Shown one piece after another: positions 35,522-46,524 of a stretch of 64,000 bases of DNA. How positions within the stretch are numbered: position 1 is the stretch's first letter; each line of letters begins with the position of its first letter. The translations under genes and the position numbers were made by a program. Source of the DNA: Hydra vulgaris (Eukaryota > Cnidaria > Hydrozoa > Anthoathecata > Hydridae). A model generated the notes under the pieces. That model was given only the letters and a program-made list of their open reading frames with translations, had not been told where the DNA came from and made no database searches. The stretch is from positions 2,327,001 through 2,391,000 of the forward strand of contig NC_088922.1 in the NCBI RefSeq assembly GCF_038396675.1. The letters are read 5' to 3'.

Positions 35522-35910
35522 GTGGTCAAAGGTACAACAGGTTCCCCTATATTAATTTTAGAAAAGCTTAAGTTATATGCACTTGGTAACTTTTCAAATT
35601 TATTTATGTTTTTGTTGTTTAATATGTGTTGTAATTCTTTTTATTTTTTGATCCTTAGACTTTGGTTTTGTGATCTGTAGTTTAATATTAAAAAATGATA
35701 ATAATAATAAAAATTAATTCATGATTTTATAATATTAAAAATCAAATTTTTCCGTGCTTTTAGAAGAATATATTTAAGTAAATAGCGCTTCTTGTTATTT
35801 TTTAATAATAGATGTTTCATTCATTTCTTTACCTAATTTACGTTTATTTATTTAATATTGTTAACGGAAGTGCTTATTTTTAAATAAAACTTTATATTTT
35901 TGGAATTCAT

Positions 35911-35956
35911 CGAGGGGCTTGGCGAGAAGACATATTAGTCTTCTTCTGGCCCCTGC
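35911..35956 (+). mobile_element. LINE stem-loop tail
   Basis: GGGGCTTGGCGAGAAGACAT-ATTA-GTCTTCTTCTGGCCCC: a 7-bp stem AGAAGAC/GTCTTCT flanked by GGGGC/GCCCC-type complementarity. Matches the tail at 1,871. Taken as the 3' end of the LINE that the pogo element split. Confidence 0.7.
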
Positions 35957-36013
35957 GACATATATATCTTGTTATTAACATACGGTTTGTATATATTTTC
36001 ACGGCAAAATATT

Positions 36014-36221
<208 letters not shown>

Positions 36222-37300
36222 AGGAGAACGAAAATCTATAACTTTAACAAAGGATTTTTATTGAAAATAACTCATCTATTACCCAAAAAATTACATGAAT
36301 GTCAACATGATAAAACAACAGAAGGAGAAACAACAGAAGGATGCGTCCTTCTGCATGTTTTTATGAAACTTCTTCTTTCTGTTTTTATGAAACTACTACT
36401 TTTGTTTTATCAACCTTTTGGTGATCAAACAACAGTAGTAATTTTATGACTAAGTTTATAAACTTTTTGTTTAGAGTTTTTTATTAAAACGAGTTAAACT
36501 GGAAAAATTTAATTTCAAACTGAAATCTAACAATAAATACGATATTAGAAACATAAAATTTTTAAATGAGTTGTTTTTTCGCACAAAATTTAATCAGTTT
36601 TGTATTGTTTGTTGTGTACCACACCAATGGAAAAATACATTTTGCGAAATTTTGATCTATAATTTTTCTTTTCTAACTCAACCTAAAAAAATATAATTTT
36701 TTTACTTGATAATGTACTCAGATAATTACCATAAAATGCGGGTTTAGATTAAATGGTGTTCAAGGTTTAAATAAATTCAGCTAAAACTAATAAAAAAAAA
36801 CTTGTTGCTCGTTTAGTCTTGTAAATATGTAAACTGTATTTTTGTTAACTTTGTTTTATGATTAATGTGTTAACTATAATACCTTTTTATAATGAGCAAC
36901 ATTATAACGTTATAATTTGTACAAATGATATAACAGGTGTACAAGATAAATTGAAGATAATTATCTATAACTTATTAATTTACATCGTAGGTTCTCGTAT
37001 GATCATTTATATGTCAAATGTAGAATATCAGAAATCTTTTTAAATAATACGTTTTAATAAAGTATTTGTTGAATAAAAATATATTTAATTTATAGTTTCA
37101 GACTATCTGGAAATATAAATTCTTAACTTTTGAAAACTTGCACAACCTCTCAAGAATTTTGGCTATAGGGTTAGGAATATAAAAAATACAATAAAAATTA
37201 AAGATTAAAAAAGTTACTCATGACTAATACAAAATACAGATAAACATCGATGAATCAATGTCTTTAAATATCAAATTTAAAAATCATCTACAAAACAAAA
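36222..37300. other. AT-rich stretch, nothing recognised
   Basis: A small hairpin (GAAGGATGCGTCCTTC, 36,337-36,352) is the only local structure. Small ORFs look accidental. Contains the 3' flank of the antistasin-like gene. Confidence 0.4.
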
Positions 37301-37306
37301 ATAACA

Positions 37307-38765
37307 TTAAGGCTTGCTGTTACACTTGCATGTTTTACAACCGTTTTCATCAACAACGTTTCCGTATTCGCAAAAAATTTGACAAATGAAATTTTTGCAT
37401 TCTAAAATAATAAAAGACTAATATAAAAATCACTATTTACTATTTTTTTTATATTTTTATTAAATACCCAAGAAGACCTAAGAGTCTTGTCACAGAGCAC
37501 AGCTAATGAGTAAAATTTTTATATTTTTTTAAATTTAAGATCATGAATAACAAATATATAAACCATAGGCAGACTACTGAAACATTTCAAATTCCAATTA
37601 AATTAAACTTACTGTTGCACTCGCATTTCTTGCAACCATTTTCATCTCTGACGAATCCGTTTTCGCAACGCATTTTACATTGTTTTAAGTCGTCGCATTT
37701 TTCTTAAAAGTATAATTAAACAACTAATTTTAATTTTAGAAATAAGTTTAAAAAATGTTTAATTAATGAAGTTCGATAATTTTTTAAAATTTTTAGAAAA
37801 AATCTTAACAACTAAATTTTTGAATATAAATAAAAGTCTTTAATTAAACAAACAAAACTGAAAAAACATAGAAAGTAAAAATATAAAAAATATTTGACAT
37901 ACTTTTTTCTGGAGCAGCTAAATGAAGGTAAAGAAAAAATAAATAAATAAGAATATTCAAAACTTATAAGTTTTAAAATAAGAATATTTGCAATATTAAC
38001 AACTCTACTTAGCCCAAGCCACTAATTTTAATTAAAAAAATCTATAAATTAACTAAAGGTTTTAATGTTGAGGTAAACAATTTTTTTTGGCATTACCTTT
38101 GCACTTGCATGTTTTGCAACCGTTTTCGTCGACTTCATTTCCGTGGGGGCAAAATATCAAACATTGGAATTGTTTGCATTCTAAAAACAAAAGAAATAGC
38201 AAATAAAAAATTTTTAAATCGACATTCATAAGGTCAGGAATTTATACACGTGATGTAAAGTATGTAATGATGCATATTTTGAGTAACAACACCAACAACG
38301 TACTACTGCATTCGCATTTTGGGCAACCGTTTTCATCTCTGACAAATCCATTTTCGCAGTTCATTTTACATTGTTTTAAACCGTCGCACTCTGAAAAATG
38401 AATTCAAAATAATTCGCGTTTAAATGTTTAAAATATATTTTGATATAAAGTTTAAAAGAAAAACTATTTATTGCAAAACATATAAAATTATCTGTAGCAC
38501 TTACTTTTTTCTGGTGCCTCTAGAGCAGATCCTAAAATTTGTACGATTTTATTAATTAAAAATTTTATGCAAATGATTTTTTAATTATTATTTATTAGTT
38601 TAATGAATATATAAGAAAAATACTTTTGCAGCGGCATATCTGGCAACCGTTTGCATCTACTTGAAAACCTTCAGGACAAAGCATTTTGCACTGTCTATTG
38701 CTGCATCCTACAAAATAATTTTTTTAAAGCTTCAAGAACTTTTATCAATAAATTATATAGACAGC

Positions 38766-38846
<81 letters not shown>

Positions 38847-39466
38847 ATTAACAACAAGAAAGCATAAAATTATTACCAAAGCTTAAATACCTATTCATGT
38901 ATATTAAACAAAATAACATAAAATTTATAAAAATAAAAATATTTAAGAGTTACTCACTTTTTTCAGGTGCTTCAGCTAAATAGAAAATATTTAAGATTTT
39001 AAAAATTGTCGATTTTACACAAAAAAAGAATGGTCAGTTTTATAAAATAAAAAAGTGTTTAATTTATAAATTAAAAGAATAAAGTTTTGAAAAAAAGTTT
39101 TTTCCTTACCGCACTTGCAGATGTCGCATCCGTTTTCATCCTGTTGAAATCCAAATTTGCAAAACATGCGACATTGTATTTTGTTGCATTCAGCATTTGC
39201 AAAGGTAACGACAGCAGATAAAGCCTAAAGTTAGAATATGATATAATCATATGACACAATCTAGTGAAGATAATATTAATAATTAAAAAAATAAAGTTTA
39301 GTCAGTTTTGTGAAAAGAATAAGGTTTATGATAATGTAATAACAAAAATTTGTAGCAAAGTAACTATGGTAATTGGTTAAGCAATACGTTTAACATACTA
39401 TTGTGTTAGTAAAAAAATGATAATGACAGGAAAAATAATTACCAAAACAACAATAAGATAGTTCAT
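37307..39466 (-). CDS. Secreted antistasin-repeat protein, 10 exons, 211 residues
   Basis: Antistasin repeats are small disulfide-rich domains that inhibit serine proteases. Exons on the minus strand: 39,466-39,443; 39,224-39,110; 38,975-38,958; 38,707-38,624; 38,531-38,505; 38,390-38,307; 38,180-38,097; 37,917-37,903; 37,702-37,613; 37,401-37,307. All have GT/AG ends and, after exon 1 (phase 0), all introns are phase 1; total 636 nt. The signal peptide is MNYLIVVLALSAVVTFANA. Six repeats of the type C-x4-C-x3-C-x4-G-x3-DxNGC-x2-CxC follow, for example CRMFCKFGFQQDENGCDICK. Three micro-exons of 15-27 nt encode APEK linkers between repeats. The last two linker-free repeat pairs (exons 6-7 and 9-10) are duplicates of each other. 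Hydra is known to carry antistasin-like proteins in gland cells; tissue here is not shown by sequence. Confidence 0.9.
37467..37504 (-). mobile_element. Solo CR1/SINE-type stem-loop tail in an intron
   Basis: Minus strand GTGCTCTGTGACAAGAC-TCTTAG-GTCTTCTTGGG lies in the intron between exons 9 and 10 of the antistasin-like gene. Closest to the SINE tail at 6,750-6,790. Confidence 0.55.
38761..38846. repeat. (CAA)n microsatellite in an intron
   Basis: About 28 CAA units between exons 3 and 4 of the antistasin-like gene. The plus-strand poly-Gln/poly-Asn ORFs are artefacts. Confidence 0.95.
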
Positions 39467-39533
39467 TTTCTTGAATTCTTTTTTGCCTTTTAAAGAACTG
39501 AATATTGAAAATAAAACGGTAGGTTTTTGTCAG

Positions 39534-39541
39534 CTTTTATA
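39534..39541 (-). promoter_or_regulatory. TATA-like box of the antistasin-like gene
   Basis: TATAAAAG on the minus strand about 70 nt upstream of the ATG, leaving room for a short 5' UTR of about 40 nt. Confidence 0.5.
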
Positions 39542-40087
39542 GGTTTTTTGATGCGTAAATATAAATACAACACCTGCTGTATATATTTCATAATATACTA
39601 AGCTGATCAAACAAAGCGTTTAAATTAGCGTGTAATGCAAGAAACACATTAAGTATAAAATTAACCCCCCACGAGAAGTTTATTATTTTATGAGTAGCAC
39701 TTTATGCTTGTCAAGAGATAATATAAATAAAAGTGGAAAATGTTACTGAAATCGTAAAAAACACGTTTTAAGTTAATTCTATAAACCTTACATTATTACA
39801 AACAGCTATGTGTAATGTTTGACAAGCTTAAACATCTATACTTTATTTTTTAATTAACAAAAAGCTGTTAACTTTTAATTGTTGTTTCTTTATGGATTTT
39901 TTTCGTATAAAGAAGTAAATATCTTCATAAATTTGAATATTAATATTTAGATTTTGTTAACAAGTTACCCATGTTATTGGTTAATAACATGAATTATTGA
40001 CCAATAACACGTGTATGTTATTGTTTAATCATCTTCAACGTCAGTCATATAAGTATTAAAACAAAAAATTTTGAAACCAAACATTAC

Positions 40088-40119
<32 letters not shown>

Positions 40120-41427
40120 CATTCGTTATTTATTATTTAAAAAACCAGAAATTCTCTGTTATATTTTTTAAGCAGTGGTGCAAAGCTTTTTTATCCCATA
40201 ATCACTAATATGTTCGTGTTTGTTAATATTTTATTTGAGAGCAGGGCGAATCCAGGCTTCTTTTGTATTTTAGTTAAATAATTTTCAAGCAAAGTTCTAA
40301 ATTCCAAGTTTTTTCATGTTCATACTTATATGTTTTTTTCATGTTCATACTTATATCAAGTTTTGCTCAAATTAGCATTGATTAGAGCATTGTAATAAAA
40401 AAATAAAAACAAGAGATCAAAAGACTAAATATATGGCGGGAATTTTTTCGAAAAAAAAAATTTCCTTAAGTAAGTCTACAACATAAGAACACATTTTATA
40501 TAAAAACCATTCAGCGTTCGAAAGTTAAAACCTTATAAAGTTTGCAATATTTTCAATGTAATAAAGGGTGTAAAATTTACGCGGGTATATTTCATAATAA
40601 AGCTTTATATTACATAATAAAGCTTTTTAATCAAGTTTTAAATCTCTAATTAGCGCAAACTTTTGACAAAATATTCTTATAAGTATGAAAAAAAGTTTAA
40701 TGTTTAGAACTTACCAAGAAATTACTCAAGTCAAATACCCAACAATCCTGAATCCGTTCCTGGGGAGTATGGAACATTTAACTGTCATTGCCTACTTATT
40801 AACGGAAGCGTATTATTAATTGTATACTTTTGACATTAAAGTATTTTTATTTATATATACACATATATATATACTTTTTTTTGTTGTTGTTATTAGCACC
40901 CATAAAAATGCTGCAATTTTTTCAGATCGTTATTTTTTGATGCCTTTTTCTTAACTTGATAATGTATTTTGCATTTTTTAGTGGTTTACGGTGACATGAC
41001 TATTTAGTCCTTAAAGAACATTCCTGATTTTATATTTTTTGTTGTATAGCGAACTTTGTACATATTATACACACATATAATATAAGAGTGTTATATTGTG
41101 CATTTACGTTGTATTATTTTACTACCTTGTATACGCATTTTATATTTTTATATGTATTTATACTTATGTGTATTTAAAGTTTTCATACTTTGTATACAAA
41201 GTATTCATAAAATAACAGTATATTTACATAACATTTATAATTTACATAATAACATTTAATAATAATTATAATAATTTAATAATAATAATAAATATAAATA
41301 ACATTTATATTTACATATACACACTAATATATGCTAAAAATGTCATTTAAGTCTTCTTTATCGGCAAGATAAGATTATAGAGAAAGATTATGCTCGTGTC
41401 AAATCTCTTTTATTTGAAATTAATATT

Positions 41428-41535
<108 letters not shown>

Positions 41536-42115
41536 ACTAGATTCTTTTAGTGTTCTTTGCTTTATGTTTAAATCTACAATAAATATCTTTTCAAAGTTTA
41601 AATGCAATGAAGTCTAAAAACAAATATGATATAAGAAATGCCTTGTTCATTAATATTATTCGTATATAAATTTTTGAAGGTCTATTATATCATATCGTGG
41701 ATCTTTTCTTTTGAGCCAAGTAGTTATAAAAAATTTTGATTTTTCCCTACGGGCATGTATTTTTATAACTTACGTTTTAAATGTCTTTTTTAAAATCTTT
41801 TTAACGTTTTCTAAACTTTCTAAAGTCAAAAACGTTTAGAAAACGTTTTTTAGAACGTAACTTTTAAAAACAAATACCCGAAGGGTTACCAAAATTGGAC
41901 TTTTCGTTTTTTCTAAAATAAACTGAAAAAGTTATTTTCTCAATAGATAATATATTCGAGTTTCTTTGATCTCAATCCTCTTTTATAAATGTTTCCTAAA
42001 TGTAACTTAAAATATTTAAATATACTTTTATTATATTGTTAAACGGTATTTTATATTTAAAATGATTATATTTGTATTGTATTTTTAAACGGTATTTTAG
42101 TTTTGAAATATTAGG

Positions 42116-42365
42116 CCGGGTGAATAAAAAAACCAATTGCTTTTACTCATTTGTGAAGAATTGGCTTTACAAGAACAAAAGCTTTACGAGAATAAAAATT
42201 TGAGCAACTTTGTTCAAATTTTTACTCACAAAAAGCTTCGCAACTACTCTTCATTTTTGGAGTAAATTGCTTAGCTTTATGAGAATAAAATTTCTTAGCG
42301 ATTTTGTAAAATTTCTATTCACGTAAAGCTGAGCAATTACTCCAAAAACGCTAAGTTATATGTAC
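42116..42365. repeat. Nested inverted repeats (fold-back element)
   Basis: One pair: GAATAAAAATTTGAGCAA mirrored by TTCAAATTTTTACTC (about 42,188-42,230). A second: GGAGTAAATTGCTTAGCTTT (42,258) mirrored at about 42,320-42,346. Probably a MITE-like fold-back; ends not defined. Confidence 0.65.
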
Positions 42366-43317
42366 CCTGTTTAACTCGATGTATAGTTAAAATGAAAAAA
42401 ATACGTAACCACCTTTTGTAGATTAAAAGACTATTCATATATATGTTTAAAAATATCTTTTTTTATATAAATCAATAGATGAAAACATTAAAAAGTAAAT
42501 TATACCTAAATATCAATTTTTAAATCAATTAGTTTAATGAAAAAAAAGTGATGTGATTATTTATTAAATGAAATTTACTAAACAATATACAGAAGGAGAG
42601 TTTTTTTATATGAAACCAAATTTTATTTTTTATTTGATTCACGTGTTTGATTTACTTGTAACTGTATCTAGTTTTATGGTATTCCATTAAGTTTTTATTT
42701 CCTTGTGACATAAATTTATTTTCAGTACTTTTAAAAATAAAAAGTTTTGTTTTATACTTTATTTAAATGGTTTTGATAAAAGCAAATTGATTAATTTTAA
42801 GTGAGAGAACTTGAAATTAATTTTTAATTTTTAGCTCCACATAAACTGGCGCAATCCTTCTTTAAGCTTTCTTAACATGACGCTAATAAATAGTTTCAAC
42901 CACCTGCAGTTACAAGTAACCGATATTGTGTATTAATCATTATATAATAGTCTAATTTTGTTCGGATAGACGAATTGATTTTATACTAAAGCAATTCATC
43001 AATCAAGTAAATTTTAATTGAGTTTTAATTCCCTAATAAAAAGTTGTTAATCTTTTTTTTTAGACACTTCGTTTTTCTTAAAATGGTTTTTGTTGAAACA
43101 TTAGTTTAAAAATTTGCTTTCATAAAATTAAAAAAAAGGCAAGATAATAACAAATAAAATACAAAATAAGTTAATATAATAGCTACAAGACACCTGTCAG
43201 TTGAAGTCAACGTATATTGACTCGATGATTTAATCATTTCTTGGAAGGAAGTAAAAGGGTTAATTGTTTCTCGGAAGGAAGTAAAAATGATTAATTGTTG
43301 CGTCACTGCTCTGATGC

Positions 43318-43325
43318 TATAAAAA
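43318..43325 (+). promoter_or_regulatory. TATA-like box of the cystatin gene
   Basis: TATAAAAA 133-140 nt upstream of the ATG, preceded by GCGTCAC at 43,299-43,306. Confidence 0.55.
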
Positions 43326-43363
43326 TTTGATCTTTGTCAATACTTACCAGTAAAGTCTTACCT

Positions 43364-43452
43364 AACAGTAAAGACTTCGTCAATAACTAACAGTAAAGAC
43401 TTCGTCAATAACTAACAGTAAAGACTTCGTCAATAACTAACACTAAAGACAG
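43364..43452 (+). repeat. 25-bp tandem repeat in the cystatin 5' UTR
   Basis: Three exact copies of a unit beginning AACAGTAAAGACTTCGTCAA plus a partial fourth. They lie between the TATA-like box and the start codon, so they are probably transcribed. No ATG in the unit. Confidence 0.85.
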
Positions 43453-43457
43453 TCAGA

Positions 43458-43984
43458 ATGAGTTTAGCTCTAGTGTTTGTTGCTCTACTGGGATTATCTA
43501 TTGCAAACGGACAATTAGGAGGCATCGTTAATCTATCACAAACAAAAGTTACAGAGCTTTTATCTGAAAATGGCGACTTTGCTAGAGGTTTAAAAATGGC
43601 TGTCACAAAGCTAAACAACGGCAACAAAGAATATAAGTGTGTTTTTATTGTTCAACTGTTGTACAACTATTTAATAAAGTTATTAAGATAAAATAAAAAC
43701 TTTTTTTTAAACAAAATTATATGCTTTTTTTTAATTTCTATTTCAGGCAAGTAATCGAAAAGATTATCGACGCAACTTCGCAAGTTGTCGCCGGTATCCG
43801 CTACGTAGTAGATGTTAAAATTGTCGAATCGGTGTGTAAAAACTTGGATAATAACATATTATTGACAACAAAACTTTGCCCTGCACTCAAGTATTCGAAA
43901 TCAAAAATTTGTAAGGTGGTTATTTGGAGCCGTCGTTGGCTCAGTTTAGCAACGGAATCATTAGCTGTAGATATTACATGTTAA
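43458..43984 (+). CDS. Secreted cystatin, cysteine protease inhibitor, 2 exons
   Basis: Type-2 cystatin that would block papain-like cathepsins. Exon 1 43,458-43,636 and exon 2 43,747-43,984, joined at AA|G by GT/AG, encode 138 residues. The signal peptide is MSLALVFVALLGLSIANG. The N-terminal inhibitory Gly pair is in QLGGIVNLS. The first hairpin loop is QVVAG (within TSQVVAGIRYVVDVKI), directly followed by the conserved beta strand. The second loop is SRRWLS, with the Trp retained but Pro replaced by Arg. Four Cys in the C-terminal half (SVCKN, KLCPAL, KICKVV, DITC) fit the two type-2 disulfides. The gene lies 4 kb from, and divergent to, the antistasin-like gene. Confidence 0.92.
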
Positions 43985-44028
43985 TACTTGTTGTTAGTTG
44001 ATTCTACACGCTTCTGCACATTTCTAAA

Positions 44029-44034
44029 AATAAA
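44029..44034 (+). terminator. Polyadenylation signal of the cystatin gene
   Basis: AATAAA 45 nt after the stop codon. Confidence 0.7.
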
Positions 44035-44540
44035 TGTATTTATTTACATAAATTTTTGTTTATTTAAAGTATTTTTTGTTCTTTATTTATTTTGAATCAT
44101 TCAAATATATTTGAATTTATATACACATTTAATATCTCGTTTAAACCTCACAAAACGCGTTTTATTTTGAGTCAACTTATTAAGTTATTATTTAAACTTT
44201 ACTCGGTTTACAGCTGAACAAAACAGCAATAAAACATTCTAGTAAGTTTAAATTTTTATATTAACTATACAACCTTGTCATACTACTTTATTTAAAACAA
44301 TTTAAAAATCGATTAAAATAAAACATGCTTTACTGTCAGTTTGTAAACGGTATTACATAAATCGTGGAACAATTAAGCAAGTGAAACAAGCTGATTAAAT
44401 CATGTTAAAGCATTTTTTCTACTCATCTTTAATTGTTTAAAAATATGAATGAATGCTTTGATACTCTCAAATACTTTGATTTAAAATATCTAGTTCAAAT
44501 TTTATGTATATATGATGTAATTTAACTAAAAATGTAAGCA
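44035..44540. other. AT-rich stretch, nothing recognised
   Basis: No coding or repeat structure seen. Confidence 0.4.
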
Positions 44541-44715
44541 ATTGTGGAGCAGTGGTTATAGTGCTGGCTTTTAACTAAAAAGTTTGAGGTTTAATGCCTG
44601 CTCTAGCCAGATAAGCGACATTGACATAAGAGACGTGAGCTTCCAGGCTAAATCCTTTTTCGTAGTGCAATGCTCTCTGATTATATCGTTAGGTCTTCTT
44701 GAACTACCTTAATAG
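44541..44715 (+). mobile_element. tRNA-derived SINE
   Basis: The head looks like a tRNA: GTGGAGCAGTGGTTATAGTG (A-box region) and GGTTTAATGCC (B box) 32 bp further on. The body and 3' end align with the SINE at 6,630-6,797 and end in GTTAGGTCTTCTTG, related to the LINE tail. Too altered to be a working tRNA. Confidence 0.75.
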
Positions 44716-44936
44716 TTTAATATTTAACTAAAAAAAATCATCAATACTAATACTATAAAAAAATCATCAATACATCAATACTATAAAAAAAATCATCAAT
44801 AAGCATTTTATTGTTAAAAAGTTATTTCCATTTTAATGTTGTTGTTTGTCTCTCGCACTTTGTCTTTTAATTTCGCATGTGTAATTAAACGCATTTAAAA
44901 TTTTTATTTTACAATTAAAACAAAAAAAGTTAAACA

Positions 44937-45062
44937 ATAGACGCCACACCGTGAATCATTTGAACAATCTACGCCGCGCCGTGAGTCATTTAAACAATCT
45001 ATGCCGCGCCGTGTGTCATTTAAACAATCTACGCCGCGCCACGTGTCATTTAAACAATCTCG
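44937..45062. repeat. GC-rich 35-bp minisatellite, 4 copies
   Basis: Units of CGCCGCGCCGTGTGTCATTT followed by AAACAATCTA. CpG-rich against an AT-rich background. Confidence 0.9.
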
Positions 45063-46094
45063 GAGGAAAAAAATTATTCTTAAACTTATCGCAAATTTTT
45101 AATTTTGTATTTGGATACCAGATAGGTTATGGGGTTTTAAGACCAATGAAGATTTTATTTTTAATCAATGCAGCGACTAAATAATTTTTCTGAGCATACG
45201 TAAATTTTTAAAGTAGAGGAACCGGGTGCGGATTCACAAAACATTTATAAGCGTTTGACGTAAGTTTTACGTAAGATCTAAACCTACTAATATCTTATTC
45301 ACAAAACTTGCACAGTTGCTTAATACAAAACTTAAGATTTTTTTTTTTTAAGTTCAACACTCAAACTATGGTATTCGCAAAACATTTTCAGAAAATGCTC
45401 AGCTTGATTTAAGCAAGAAAATTTACGTTAGGTAGAAGCTACCTTAACTTAGGGGTAACTTTAAAGTATCAAGCACACTGACTTTTTTTGTTAAAATTTG
45501 TGATAAAATTTTTTAAAATTTGGGATAAATATATTTTTATTGTTTAGTTTATAGATTAAACTATTTTTTGTTAAAGTTTAATAAAAAGTAATTTTTTAAT
45601 TTATAATTACTTCCTTAAAGGAAATCCTTTTGCACATACTCTGTTAAAATATTGTTTTCTAATTAGTTTATAATGTCATTTGCAATAGTAATTACATACA
45701 TATAAAGTATGCTCTAAATGCTTTGATATTTTATTTAAAATAAGGTACTAAAGTGTATTGCTCTTTAGCAATGGCATAGCAATAAATATACATAATATAT
45801 TCATTCTTATTGAACTGCTCAAGCAATAATTTTCCAAAATAAGATTTTAGAAAATACTGAGTGATATTTTGGCTTTTTTTGCCATATTTTAATTGTTAAT
45901 TTTAATTTAATTGCACTGAGTGTTTACGAAATATAAAGTTTGATACCAGTAAAAAATTTTCAAATAAAACTTCTGGTGATTTTTTGATATAAAAATATAT
46001 GTAGTAATTGCAATGCATGAAATTTGATATAAAAATATATATAGTAATTGTAATGCATGAAATTGAAAAAGGACTATACAAAAGCTGTGGTTTT

Positions 46095-46312
46095 GTGAAT
46101 ATGAAGCATCATTTTCAGAATAAAATATGAGGCATCATTTTCAGAATAAAATATGAGGCATCATTTTCAGAATAAAATACGAGGCATCATTTTCAGAATA
46201 AAATATGAGGCATCATTTTCAGAATAAAATATGAGGCATCATTTTCAGAATAAAATATGAGGCATTATTTTCATAATAAAATATGAGGCATCATTTTCAG
46301 AATAAAGATATT
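46095..46312. repeat. 27-bp minisatellite, 8 copies
   Basis: Tandem ATGAGGCATCATTTTCAGAA-TAAAAT units with rare single changes. Confidence 0.95.
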
Positions 46313-46314
46313 TA

Positions 46315-46524
46315 ATGTGTTGTGGAACTATTAATACCCGATGCAAATTCCAAGCAGACAATATTGTTGAAACATATGTGTATAAAGAAAAACTAAGACA
46401 GCCTGTTGTAATTAGGGATATAATCAAGCCAATATTTATTGACTTATCTAATGAAAATATGTTGGAAATGTGCCTTCATGAAAAATCTCAAAACAATAAA
46501 AATTCTTTAAATGCAAAAATTTAG
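46315..46524 (+). pseudogene. Possible transposase C-terminal fragment
   Basis: Frame with RQPVVIRDIIKPIFIDLS and NMLEMCLHEKSQNNKNSLNA. The block CLH-K-QN-N-SLNA resembles a motif seen near the C-terminus of some Mutator-like transposase domains (CLHGxTQNxNESLN). Only about 65 codons; weak evidence. Confidence 0.35.

Larger units (their letters stand above)
28186..35547 (+). mobile_element. pogo/Tigger DNA transposon, 7.36 kb, intact transposase
   Basis: Perfect 26-bp terminal inverted repeats (28,186-28,211 and 35,522-35,547; GGGGAACCTGTTGTACCTTT...) are flanked by TA duplications at 28,184-28,185 and 35,548-35,549. Both ends carry extra copies of the GTTGTACCTTTGACCA motif. The transposase at 32,852-34,777 is uninterrupted. 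The element is enlarged by nested insertions between about 28.6 and 32.7 kb. It looks recently active in this genome. Confidence 0.9.
25130..35956 (+). mobile_element. Second CR1-like LINE, interrupted by a MITE and a pogo element
   Basis: Endonuclease and RT pieces run from about 25,201 to 28,170. The stem-loop LINE tail lies at 35,911-35,956 in the same orientation. Excluding the nested 7.36 kb pogo element gives a 3' UTR of roughly 0.4 kb, comparable to the 0.5 kb of the LINE at the window start. Coding is broken by stops and frameshifts. Confidence 0.65.

Noticed and set aside
38651..38867. Poly-Gln and poly-Asn plus-strand ORFs
   Set aside because: Product of the (CAA)n repeat in an intron of the minus-strand antistasin gene.
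43430..43627. Minus-strand ORF over cystatin exon 1
   Set aside because: Shadow of the cystatin coding strand; no domain.
44541..44620. Functional tRNA gene
   Set aside because: The A and B boxes are only approximate, the acceptor stem does not pair, and a SINE body and tail follow.
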